DNA of 12,888 nucleotides from CAZJNX01 sp964547415 (GTDB lineage: Bacteria; Pseudomonadota; Alphaproteobacteria; Rhizobiales; Amorphaceae). Within the stretch, counting starts at the first letter, position 1. Every line of letters begins with the position of its first letter. Positions 5,768 to 12,888 of this stretch are shown here, one piece after another. Made by a program: the position numbers and the translations under genes. Under the pieces are notes generated by a model. That model searched no databases and was not told where the DNA came from. It saw only the letters and a list, made by a program, of their open reading frames with translations. The DNA lies in NCBI GenBank assembly GCA_964547415.1, contig CAZJNX010000140.1, forward strand, positions 1 through 12,888, written 5' to 3'.

Positions 5768-7927
5768 TCATGAAGAGGTGAAGACCTCCACGTCGTCCGG
5801 GGTCAGCGGATCGGTGACGCCGCGCAGGGTGATGGTCAGGTCGGGGACCGTTATCCTGGTGCCGCGCCCGCCCGTTTCGATCGACAGGTCGTCGAAGGTG
5901 GCGAGGCCTTCGCGCTCCGCGATCCGGATAAGGTCCTCGCCCGGCGAGAAGTCCCTGATCTCGGCGACTCTCCCGGAGGCGCCGAAGCTCGAGAACTCGA
6001 AGGTGTCCGCGCCCGGCCCGCCGAAAACGACGCTCTCGCTGCCGTAAACATAAATGAAGTCATCCCCCGCCTGCCCGCGAAGCACATTATCCCCAGAGTC
6101 GAAGAAGCCGAGGGTGTCGTTCCCGCTCCCGCCGAACAACGTGTCGTCGTCAGATTGTCCGCTCATGAAGTCCGCGCCCGGGCCACCGAAGAGAAGGTCG
6201 TTCCCGTCAACGCCTTGTACATCGTCGTTGCCAGCTCCGCCGAACAATGTGTCGTTACCGTCTCGGCCGACGAGCAGGTCGTCGCCGGCGCGGCCGCGCG
6301 CGATGTCGTCTGCGTCATCGCCAAGCAGACGGTTGGAAGCGTCGGTGCCGAGGATTTGGAGGGGGCGCGTCGGCAGATCCGGCGCGACGGGGACGAACAG
6401 GGGCGCGACGAAGGGTTCGGGGGCGCCCGGGCGCTCGAGCCCCGCGACAGGGTCCGCGATCCCGGCGAGGCTCTCCTCCGCGGCCGCGCCGTCGATGGCA
6501 AGGCCGTTGACGGTCACGATGGCGGTGCCGGTCGCGTCCCGCTGGACCACCCGGTCGATGGACGTATCCGGCGTCAGCGCGCCGTCCGCGAGGTCGCCGG
6601 TCCCGCTCGCGACGATCGTCCCCTTCGCAAGGCCGGTCTCCCCGTCGAACAGGCGCACGGTGACCGTGACCTCACCGTCCGCCGCCGTGCGCTCGATCGT
6701 CCGTCCGTCCTCCGCGAAGATGCGCTCGAAGGCCCAGACGTCGGGGCCTGCCGCTGACCCGAAGCGCACCGTCACCGGCTCGCTCGGCGGGGCGGGCGTC
6801 TCCGGCGGCGCGGGCAGCACGGCGAGGTCCGACCGGGAGAAGGACCCGCTCTCCCGCACGAGCACGATCTGCGCCTCGCCCGCCGTGACGATGGCCTCCT
6901 CGCCGTCGACGCGGATCGCGAGGTCGCCGATGCCCGAGACGGCCGCGCTGCCGACGATCTCCAGCCTGTCGAGGTCCGCCTCCACGTCCATGATCCGGTG
7001 GGTGCCGGCCGTGGCGGCGTCCACGCGGAAGACGTCGGCGCCCGGCCCGCCGTAGAGGACGTTCTCCCCCTCGCCCCCGGCCAGCGTGTCCGCCCCCGGT
7101 CCGCCCGAAAGGGTGTCCCCGTCCGGCCCGCCGTCGAGCTCGTCGTCCCCGTCACCGCCGAAGAGCGTGTCCGCGAAGAGCCCCCCCGCGAGGCGATCGT
7201 CGCCGCCCCCGCCCCGCAGCAAGTCGGCGCCGCCGAACCGGCCTTTCCCGTCGCCGATCAGGGTGTCATCGCCCCCATCGCCCCGCAGCCGGTCGTCGTC
7301 GCGGGCGCCCTGCAGCCAGTCCGCGCCCGGCCCGCCCCTCAGGTCGTCCGGGCGGGAGCCGCCGTCGATGACGTCGTCGCCCGCGCCGCCGAGCACGGTG
7401 TCCGCACCGGAGGATCCGAGGACGACGAGGTCGTCGCCCGCACCCATCCGCCCTAGGAAAGGGCCGCCGGAGTAGTGGACAACGTCCCGCACCGGGCTGC
7501 CGGCGAGATCGACGGGCAGCTCCTGCCGAGGGCCGATGAAGTAGAGGTCGTCGATAGAGACATAGGTGAGGAACTCCGCACCGCGGATCTCATAAAACGC
7601 CGCGCGGGACAGGAGCTCCTCCACCACCTCGGCCGTGAGGGAGAGGCCGTCCGCGACGGCGGCGAGGTCCCCGTCCCGGTCGTACAGGCTGATCCGCTCG
7701 AGCACGTTGCCGGGCGCGAGCGCGCCGCCGTCGACGCCGCCGCTCCCCTCTAGGACGACGGTGCGCTTGAGCGCACCTGTGGCGGCGTCGCGGATGTCGA
7801 CGGTCGCACGGAAGCGCCCGTCGGCGCCGACGAGATCGACGTCCGTCGTCTCGCTCCCGAAGATGATCGGCAGAAGGAACGTGTCGGCCATTCCGTCGAA
7901 CAGCCGGACGGTGACTGGGTCGAGCAT
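5768..7927 (-). CDS. RTX1: RTX calcium-binding-repeat protein with two unknown modules
   Basis: This 719-residue acidic protein is probably exported by a type I system and folds on binding calcium outside the cell. The order is: module A1 (about 1-135), RTX block 1 (about 162-300, some 15 GGxGxDxLx nonapeptides), a cap (300-372), a Pro-rich linker (373-383), module A2 (about 383-490), RTX block 2 (about 528-642, some 13 repeats) and a C-terminal cap with RDFSPGEDLIRI (658-669). Such a cap resembles the serralysin-type C-terminus, which carries the secretion signal; no N-terminal signal peptide is seen. No protease, lipase or adhesin domain is recognised. The start is set at the ATG at 7927, not at 8080 where the frame opens. 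It has AAGG 6-7 nt upstream, and its paralogue RTX3 begins at the same point. Function is unknown; a surface, matrix or toxin-like role is possible. Confidence 0.85.
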   Translation of the reverse strand: MLDPVTVRLFDGMADTFLLPIIFGSETTDVDLVGADGRFRATVDIRDAATGALKRTVVLEGSGGVDGGALAPGNVLERISLYDRDGDLAAVADGLSLTAEVVEELLSRAAFYEIRGAEFLTYVSIDDLYFIGPRQELPVDLAGSPVRDVVHYSGGPFLGRMGAGDDLVVLGSSGADTVLGGAGDDVIDGGSRPDDLRGGPGADWLQGARDDDRLRGDGGDDTLIGDGKGRFGGADLLRGGGGDDRLAGGLFADTLFGGDGDDELDGGPDGDTLSGGPGADTLAGGEGENVLYGGPGADVFRVDAATAGTHRIMDVEADLDRLEIVGSAAVSGIGDLAIRVDGEEAIVTAGEAQIVLVRESGSFSRSDLAVLPAPPETPAPPSEPVTVRFGSAAGPDVWAFERIFAEDGRTIERTAADGEVTVTVRLFDGETGLAKGTIVASGTGDLADGALTPDTSIDRVVQRDATGTAIVTVNGLAIDGAAAEESLAGIADPVAGLERPGAPEPFVAPLFVPVAPDLPTRPLQILGTDASNRLLGDDADDIARGRAGDDLLVGRDGNDTLFGGAGNDDVQGVDGNDLLFGGPGADFMSGQSDDDTLFGGSGNDTLGFFDSGDNVLRGQAGDDFIYVYGSESVVFGGPGADTFEFSSFGASGRVAEIRDFSPGEDLIRIAEREGLATFDDLSIETGGRGTRITVPDLTITLRGVTDPLTPDDVEVFTSS
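6002..6346 (-). repeat. RTX block 2 of RTX1
   Basis: About 13 glycine-aspartate nonapeptides occur here, for example GRDGNDTLF, GGAGNDDVQ and GGPGADFMS. They form a calcium-binding parallel beta-roll in RTX proteins. Asparagine before the aspartate (GND) is common here but almost absent from block 1, and base composition is clearly less GC-rich, so the two blocks have different histories. Confidence 0.9.
7028..7444 (-). repeat. RTX block 1 of RTX1
   Basis: About 15 nonapeptide repeats such as GGAGDDVID, GGPGADWLQ, GGDGDDELD and GGPGADTLA are present, with the 27-nt periodicity visible in the DNA as recurrent cgccgccc motifs. Repeat units mostly use Asp-Asp or Ala-Asp at the calcium site. One insert (GDGKGRFGGAD) interrupts the register near residues 225-235. 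Confidence 0.9.
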
Positions 7928-7943
7928 GTCGCACCTTGTCTTT

Positions 7944-7989
7944 CGGTCGTCTTCCGTCAGGGGCGGTGCCGGATCCGCCCCGACGACCG
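7944..7989 (-). promoter_or_regulatory. Long two-part hairpin in the RTX1 leader
   Basis: Two stems stack directly. The outer stem pairs CGGTCGTC (7944-7951) with GACGACCG (7982-7989). The inner stem pairs GGGGCGG (7960-7966) with CCGCCCC (7975-7981) around an 8-nt loop. An 8-nt bulge (7952-7959) lies on one side. All 15 base pairs are perfect. The structure ends about 17 nt before the RTX1 start codon. It could control translation, protect the message, or terminate transcripts coming from RTX2. Confidence 0.45.
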
Positions 7990-8027
7990 GGGGAGGTGAG
8001 CGGACCGGGCGACTGGAGACGGCGCAA

Positions 8028-8056
8028 CCGATGCCGCCCGCTGCAGGCCGTGTCAA
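8028..8056 (-). promoter_or_regulatory. Candidate RTX1 promoter
   Basis: On the minus strand a perfect TTGACA (8051-8056) is followed after 17 nt by CATCGG (8028-8033), a poor -10. The site lies in the 180-nt gap between the RTX2 remnant and RTX1, upstream of the leader hairpin. The consensus -35 is notable in such GC-rich DNA, but the weak -10 leaves the call uncertain. Confidence 0.3.
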
Positions 8057-8107
8057 CCTCCGGTCGTCCGGCGGCTCCACCGGCGGGCGCCCACGCCGGC
8101 GTGCCGG

Positions 8108-9000
8108 TCACTCGGCGAAGACCGCCACGCCGTCCGTGGTCGGCGGAGCCGTCGCCCCGGCGAGGCGGACCACGTCGCCCGCCCGCGCGATGGCCGTCGT
8201 CCGCCGGCCCGCTCGATCGGGAGGTCCCCGACCCGCGCGACGCCCGCGAAGGCGGCGATCGTCAACCGGTCGGTTCCGGGGGTGAGGTGGCGGATGTCGA
8301 TCGGGACGGTCTCGCCGATGCCGCGGCGGATCGCCAAGGTGTCCGCCGGTCTTCGCCGAACAGCGTGTCCTCGCCCCGCGTGTGGATGAGCAGGTCGTCT
8401 CCCCCGTCGCCGACGATCCGGTCGTCGTCCGGTCCGCCCCCGACGCGGTCGCTGCCCCCGAAGCCCGAAGAGCCGGTCGTTCCCCTCGCCGCCGAAAGGC
8501 AGGTCCTCGCCGGTGTCGCCGTCGATGAGGCCGTCCCCGCGCCCGCCCCGGGCCACGTCGTTCCCCCCGTCGAGACGGGCAACGTCTCTACCCTTCCCCA
8601 GGCGCGCCCTCTCGAGGCCGCCGGGTCCGCCGTGGACATCCGCGAAGGGCGAGCCCGTCGCCGTGATCATCCCGCTCGCGGGGTCGTCGAAGGGGGGCGT
8701 TCCCGATCGCGCACGCGTCGCCGAGGCGAATGTGGTTCCGTTGGTTCGGCTCGGTGGACCAGCGGCTCGGTGCCCCGGCGGCGGTCGAGCCACCCGGCGA
8801 TATCCGCGTCGACGGAAGAGTTCTTCGCGGTCCCGGCGCGGGTGCCGTTCCGGTCGCAGACGGAAAGGCGCGCCGGCGCGCCGCCGTCCGCAACCGGCCC
8901 GCCCTCGCGGGTTCCGCTTCCTTCGATCACGACGGTCCGTTTCGCCGCGCCCGTCGCCGTCTCCCGCACGGCGAGGGTGATGGCGGGATCGCCGCCCGTC
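8108..9000 (-). pseudogene. RTX2: decayed RTX-repeat protein gene lacking its 5' end
   Basis: This is a paralogue of RTX1 and RTX3 that can be followed only by changing frame. It opens inside a copy of module A (TLAVRETATGAAKRTVVIEG, about 8915-8985), without the first 35 or so residues of that module. A degraded stretch ending IGNAPL, then FDDPASGMITATGSPFADV, matches the equivalent part of RTX3 (IRNAPF, NDRETGVIEVTGTPFREV). RTX repeats follow (GGRGDGLID, GGEGNDRLF, GDGGDDLLI), then a C-terminal cap (LTPGTDRLTIAAF). It ends with GVAVFAE and a TGA at 8108-8110. Apparent frameshifts lie near 8757-8785, in the G6 run at 8692-8697, and near 8455-8468, 8348-8356 and 8198-8208. No start codon or ribosome site is recognisable. 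Real decay and sequencing error cannot be told apart here, but five shifts in 900 nt favour decay. Confidence 0.75.
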
Positions 9001-9035
9001 TGCGCCACACCGCGTCGCGGACGCCGCCGCTCCAT

Positions 9036-10713
9036 GATCCTGTCGTCGCCTTCATCCCCGCGCAGCGCCCTGTCGTCGCCGTCGCCGCCGCGGATCGTGT
9101 CGTCGCCACCGAGACCGTTCAGCACGTCCGTTGCGCCGAAGCCGCGGATGATGTCGGCCGCCTCGCTGCCGGTCAGCGCGTCCCCCTCGTCGGTCCCCGA
9201 CATGTCGCGCCGGCGGTCCGCGAGACCAAGCGGCAGGAGCGGCACCAACGGCCGGTCCGACCGGATGATGAGGGTGACGTCGAACGGGAAGGACGAGGTC
9301 ATGAAGTCGGACGAGAGCGTTTCGAGGACCTCCGGCGTGGCGGCGAGGTCGGTGACCGTCACCAGCAGTTCGCCGGAACCGTTCCGCTGGGTGAGGGTGT
9401 CGAAGACGGTGTCGGCCGTGAACGCGCCGTCATCGAGAGCGCCGGTGCCGGTGAGCGTGAAGGCCGCCTTAGGTCCGTCTCGAAGTCGCGCACGGTCACC
9501 TCGGCGGACACCGTCCCGTCGTCGGCGGCGGCGCGGGCGATGTCGATCTCGTCCTGCATCAGGATGCGCTGGAGCGGCGTGTAGGAGGTGCCGGTCGCCT
9601 CGTAAGTGAAGACGAGCGGTGGTTCCGTGTCTTTGGGGACGGGGGCCGGCAGGAAAGTCACGTCGTCCGCGGAGGGCTCTCCCGTCTTGTGGGTGATTTC
9701 CACACGCACCGCGCCCATCGTCGCAACGGTGATCGGCCCGCCCCGCGTGACGGTGACGTCCGCCAGAGACGTCACGCCTTCGGAGGAGACCACCTCGAGG
9801 CGATCGAGGCCCGCCTCGAAATCCCTGATGAGAATCGCGCCTTGGTGCGCGGCATTGACGCGAAAGACGTCCGCGTCGGGCCCGCCCACCATGTGCGTCT
9901 CGGTACCCTCCTCGCCCGTGAGGTTGCGAGCGAGGACGTCCTCGCCTCGTCCACCGCGCAGAGTGTCCGTATCGAACCCGCCGAGAAGAGTGTCGTCGCC
10001 CGCGTTGCCGAACAGGCGATTGGTTCCGAATATCTCGATCAGGAAATCGTCGCCCGCGCCGCCCCGCAGATGATCGCTGCCGTATGAACCCGGGAGCGTG
10101 TCGGCTCCCCTGCCACCGTAGAGGACGTCATCGCCGGTACCCCCGTCGAGCAGGTCGTGCCCGCGCCCGCCCCAGGCGGTGTCGTCGCCCGCGTTCAGCC
10201 TGACGAGATCGTGCCCGCCGCCGAACCGTGCCGTCTCGGCGCCGGTCAGGCGTAGACCTCGCGGAAGGGTGTGCCCGTCACCTCGATGACGCCCGTCTCC
10301 CGGTCGTTGAACGGCGCGTTCCTTATGGGGCGTGCGTCCGTCAGGTAGATGTAGTTCTCGTAACCCTGGACCACGTACCAGCGACGGTCGATCCACTCGA
10401 GGATGTCCGCCGTCTCGCCGGCATCGAACGAAAAGCCCGCGACGGTGGCGGCGAGCGTGCCGGCCCGGTCGTACAGCGACAGGAAGTCGAGCGTGCTGCC
10501 CTCCGCGGGCAGCCCGTCCTCGAGCGTGCCGGTACCCTCGACCACCATGGTGCGCTTCAAGTCGCCCGTGGCCACGTCCCGCACCTCGAGGGTCAGGGCG
10601 AGGCTGCCGTCCGCTTCCTCGGCGCGGATGTCCACGGTCTCGCTCGAGAACAGGAACGGCGTGAGCAGCGTGTTCTCGGAGCCGTCGAAGTAGGTGATGG
10701 ACAGGGTCGTCAT
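9036..10713 (-). pseudogene. RTX3: frameshifted RTX-repeat protein gene
   Basis: The gene starts at the ATG at 10713 with MTTLSITYFDG, aligning with the first residues of RTX1. Module A1 and the linker run to VYA and a TGA at 10246-10248. The paralogous reading continues at once in another frame as LTGAETARFGGG, as if one C of a CCC run at 10249-10250 were lost. RTX repeats (about 10220-9870), the cap ADVFRVNAAHQG and module A2 (about 9619-9290) follow. A second shift falls near 9465-9476, after TVRDFETDL; the next frame gives KAAFTLTGTGALDDG. A further short RTX block (GGDGDDRAL, GDEGDDRI) ends at about 9036, where the reading passes in frame into the RTX2 remnant. Without the shifts it would match the RTX1 architecture. 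The stretch before the first stop could still make a 155-residue protein. RTX1 and RTX3 share the cap sequence (ADVFRV, LDRLE). Confidence 0.78.
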
Positions 10714-10899
10714 CGGCCGCGTGGTTCTCCCGGGTCGGCCGCTTGCCGCGGCGTCCCGAGCGGGCGAAGCGATCGACGAGCCGCAGCCACACCGACATTT
10801 CGTCGCACAAGACGACGTTGCGTTGAAGTTGTTGCTCGAGCGCGGATCGATGCAAGGTCGCGGCGGGGAGGGCCCGTCGACCGGCCCGGCCCGGCCGGA

Positions 10900-10929
10900 G
10901 GGGCCGGGGTTCGGCGGGCGGCCGGCCCC
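10900..10929 (-). terminator. GC-rich hairpin after pfkB
   Basis: GGGGCCGG (10900-10907) pairs perfectly with CCGGCCCC (10922-10929) around a 14-nt loop, beginning 1 nt past the pfkB stop. No U tract follows on the minus strand. It is placed as a terminator would be, but high GC makes chance dyads common. Confidence 0.3.
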
Positions 10930-10930
10930 G

Positions 10931-11902
10931 TCAGCCGGCGGGGACCGTCACCCGCTCCACCGGGGGGGCCTCGGCGAGGAGGCGCTCGATGTCCGCCGGG
11001 CGTGCGAGCTCCGTCCCGTCCGTCACGAGCGCGGCCGATGCGGCCGTCATGGCGAGGCGCAGGGCCTCCTCCGGCGGGTCGCCGCGCACGAGGCCGAAGA
11101 CGAGGCCGGCGACGAAGCTGTCGCCGGCGCCCACCGCGCTCTTCGCCTCCACCTTCGGCGGGCGGGACAGGAACTGGCCCCGCCCGTCGGTGAGAAGGGC
11201 CCCGTCCGCGCCGTGGGTGACGATCACCGTCTCGGCCTTGCCGGCCTCCACCAGGGAGCGGCACCAGGCGCCCATCCCGTCCGGCCAGGCAAGGCGCCGC
11301 CCGGCGAGCTCCACGAGCTCGTTGTGGTTGAAGCGCAGGATGCCGACCCCGACCTCCAGCGCCGGCTCCACGGAGCGGGAGGTGTCGAGCACGAACGGGC
11401 AGCCGCGCTCGCGGGCGCGCCGGGCCGCCTCGGCCCAGAAGCCGGGCGAGATCCCCACCGGCAGGCTGCCGCTGGCGATGGCCATGGCGGCGCCGTCGAG
11501 CCGCTCCGCGAACGCCTCGATCAGCGCCTCGCCCTCCTCCGGCCGCATGGGGTTGCCGGGCATGACGAAGCGGTAGAGGTCGCCCGAGCCGCGCTCGGTC
11601 ACGGTGAAGCTCTCCCGCGTCGGGGCGGACACCTCGATCCGCGTGGTCGGGATCCGTTCGCGTCCGATCGCTTCCACGAGGCGGGCGCCGGTGGTCCCGC
11701 CCGCGGCGAACACGGCGTGGGTGGCGCCGCCGAGGCGGTGGATCATGCGCGAGACATTGATGCCGCCGCCGCCGGGGTACACGCGGGGCGCGGCGCAGCG
11801 CAGCTTGCGATTGGGCTCGACCGCGTCGACGTCGGTGGCGACGTCGACGGCGGGGTTCGGCGTCAGCGTGACGATCGGCCGGTCGAGGAGCGAGGCGGCC
11901 AT
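10931..11902 (-). CDS. pfkB: PfkB-family kinase, probably 6-phosphofructokinase 2
   Basis: This 323-residue ribokinase-fold enzyme probably phosphorylates fructose 6-phosphate with ATP to give fructose 1,6-bisphosphate in the cytoplasm. The N-terminus VTLTPNPAVDVATDVD (11-26) and GGGGINVSR (44-52, substrate binding) are typical of the PfkB/FruK/LacC group. YRFVMPG (110-116) is shared with Escherichia coli PfkB. SGSLPVGI (144-151), FNHNEL (191-196) and the catalytic AVGAGDSF (256-263, base D261) are all intact. Tagatose-6-phosphate or fructose-1-phosphate kinase activity cannot be excluded. The frame is open well upstream; the ATG at 11902 is chosen because homology begins there and a strong AAGGAAGGAGG site sits 5 nt before it. 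No sugar-transport or glycolytic genes are adjacent. Confidence 0.9.
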   Translation of the reverse strand: MAASLLDRPIVTLTPNPAVDVATDVDAVEPNRKLRCAAPRVYPGGGGINVSRMIHRLGGATHAVFAAGGTTGARLVEAIGRERIPTTRIEVSAPTRESFTVTERGSGDLYRFVMPGNPMRPEEGEALIEAFAERLDGAAMAIASGSLPVGISPGFWAEAARRARERGCPFVLDTSRSVEPALEVGVGILRFNHNELVELAGRRLAWPDGMGAWCRSLVEAGKAETVIVTHGADGALLTDGRGQFLSRPPKVEAKSAVGAGDSFVAGLVFGLVRGDPPEEALRLAMTAASAALVTDGTELARPADIERLLAEAPPVERVTVPAG

Positions 11903-11907
11903 GGCGT

Positions 11908-11918
11908 CCTCCTTCCTT
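11908..11918 (-). promoter_or_regulatory. Strong ribosome binding site deciding the pfkB start
   Basis: Minus-strand AAGGAAGGAGG lies 5 nt before the ATG at 11902. It contains two tandem Shine-Dalgarno cores and is the best ribosome site in the window. It sets the pfkB start at 11902 although the same frame remains open to 12394. Confidence 0.8.
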
Positions 11919-12066
11919 TGATCGCGGGCGGGGGCGCGAGCCGCCGGGTGCGGCGCGGCCGGCGCGTCGGCCCGCCGCCGCGGATGGTCGGGTGGATGTC
12001 CCGGCAAGCCCCCCTCGGTGCGCGGCCGGCCCGTGTTCGGCGGAAGGGGCGGACCGCACGCCGCCC

Positions 12067-12095
12067 AGTATGACCGCAACCGGTCCCGCCCGCAA
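12067..12095 (-). promoter_or_regulatory. Weak candidate pfkB promoter
   Basis: Minus-strand TTGCGG (12090-12095), 17 nt, then CATACT (12067-12072) resembles a sigma-70 promoter (3/6 and 4/6 matches). It would give a leader of roughly 155 nt. The region is otherwise very GC-rich and no better candidate was seen nearer the gene. Confidence 0.25.
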
Positions 12096-12536
12096 ACGCG
12101 TGGACCCAACGTGCCGCCGACGCCCCGGTTCGGCGCTCCCCCCGGGCGGGCAGGACTGGGTCCGGGGCGCGGGTCGCCGCGCCGGCCCCGGCCGCCCGAC
12201 ACGGCGCGGGCGAGGCCGCCGGCGTCCCGGTCAGGTGGAGGCGCGGTTCGCGGCGGCCGGGCATCCGCTCGCGCCCGCGCCGGGGCGTCGCCGGGCCGGC
12301 CGGATCCGGCAATTGGTCTGCGCCGGCTTCCCGCCGGTGAAGGCGTCCCGCCGCGCGCCGCGGTCGGCGTCGACGCCTCCGCCCGAGGCGGCACCGGGTC
12401 CGTCGCGGCGCCATCGGCCGCTCCGGACGGCCTTTCGCGGCCCCTTGTCTCGCAGCGGGCGGTGGTCCGGCGGGGTTCCCGTCTCCCGGCGGGGGCGGGG
12501 GCGGGGGAGAGGTGCCTGGCCGCGGCCGGGGCCGGA

Positions 12537-12641
12537 GGCCGCCGTCACCGGGCCGGCGGATGCCGGCGAGGCGATGCCCGACGGGCGGCGCGGTCGTCGG
12601 GGGCCTCTACCGTCCGCGAACGGCCCGCTCTGCGCGCCGTC
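12537..12641 (+). repeat. 105-bp perfect direct repeat, copy 1
   Basis: This segment, from GGCCGCCGTCACCGGGCCGG to TGCGCGCCGTC, is repeated without mismatch at 12784-12888, an offset of 247 bp. The bases just before each copy (plus-strand GGAGG versus GGGGG) differ slightly, so the left boundary is real. The right boundary is unknown because copy 2 meets the window edge. Confidence 0.97.
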
Positions 12642-12783
12642 ACCGTCGGTGGGGGCGGCCGCTGCCCGAAGGCGCTGGCGGCGCCGACGCCTGGCCGGAG
12701 CGGCTAGGCGGCTGCCCGTGACAGGGATCGCCGCGTCCTCGACGTCTTGCGGCGGCGGCTGAGGAGCAAGGCGCGCGGCCGGG

Positions 12784-12888
12784 GGCCGCCGTCACCGGGC
12801 CGGCGGATGCCGGCGAGGCGATGCCCGACGGGCGGCGCGGTCGTCGGGGGCCTCTACCGTCCGCGAACGGCCCGCTCTGCGCGCCGTC
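12784..12888 (+). repeat. 105-bp perfect direct repeat, copy 2 (runs off the window)
   Basis: This copy is identical to 12537-12641 over all 105 positions available. It may continue past the window end, in which case this could be a 247-bp tandem repeat with the second unit cut off. It has no coding support. Confidence 0.97.

Larger units (their letters stand above)
11903..12888. other. About 1 kb with no supportable gene
   Basis: Apart from the pfkB leader, I see no gene here. Several frames are open on both strands because stop codons are rare at this GC, but the translations are Arg/Pro/Gly/Ala-rich, show no family motif and lack ribosome sites. The last 352 nt contain a 105-bp direct repeat. 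No tRNA-like cloverleaf was recognised by eye. Confidence 0.6.

Noticed and set aside
7928..8080. 51-residue N-terminal extension of RTX1
   Set aside because: The extension is Pro/Arg-rich and covers the leader hairpin; the paralogue RTX3 starts at the position matching 7927, which has a ribosome site.
5768..10250. Regular short repeats resembling a CRISPR array
   Set aside because: The periodicity is 27 nt, in frame, and encodes RTX nonapeptides; there are no unique spacers or cas genes.
11992..12762. Plus-strand frames of 229-256 codons over the final kilobase
   Set aside because: They are Arg/Pro/Gly/Ala-rich, overlap each other in several frames, have no motif or ribosome site, and cross the direct repeat.

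Overview
The window is very GC-rich DNA from a bacterium, most likely an alphaproteobacterium. This rests on codon use, the CsaA sequence, a znuCB-zur layout under a Zur box, and secreted RTX-repeat proteins. The genus cannot be read from the sequence. No tRNA, rRNA, CRISPR array, insertion sequence or plasmid/phage hallmark was seen.

Layout. Positions 72-2519, all on the minus strand, hold csaA and then the zinc-uptake operon, transcribed znuC -> znuB -> zur. The genes overlap by 8 nt at both junctions. Upstream of znuC is a hairpin closing the previous gene, and a Zur-box-like dyad that overlaps a good -10 element. The substrate-binding gene znuA is absent. Next comes a minus-strand FAD amine-oxidase-type oxidoreductase (2612-3943). 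A short intergenic region with two inverted repeats separates it from two plus-strand genes: an apparently catalytically dead tyrosine/dual-specificity phosphatase homologue (4034-4651) and a WYL-domain regulator (4697-5689).

From 5768 to 10713 the minus strand carries a tandem family of RTX calcium-binding-repeat proteins. RTX1 (5768-7927) is intact. The other two, RTX2 (8108 to about 9000) and RTX3 (about 9036 to 10713), are broken by at least seven apparent frameshifts and look fused through a deletion. All share an unrecognised module of about 110-150 residues, present in five copies, that alternates with RTX blocks. No type I secretion genes are present here.

Upstream of RTX3 lies pfkB (10931-11902, minus), a PfkB-family sugar-phosphate kinase, probably 6-phosphofructokinase 2. 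The last kilobase (11903-12888) holds no gene I can support. It contains two perfect 105-bp direct repeats, the second running exactly to the window edge.

How the parts relate: zur is the last gene of the operon its product probably represses, giving a negative feedback loop on zinc import. The phosphatase-like gene and the WYL regulator may be co-transcribed. The RTX family has a conserved but undescribed architecture and is decaying by frameshift and fusion at one end of the array. All assignments are from reading the sequence; no database search was run.
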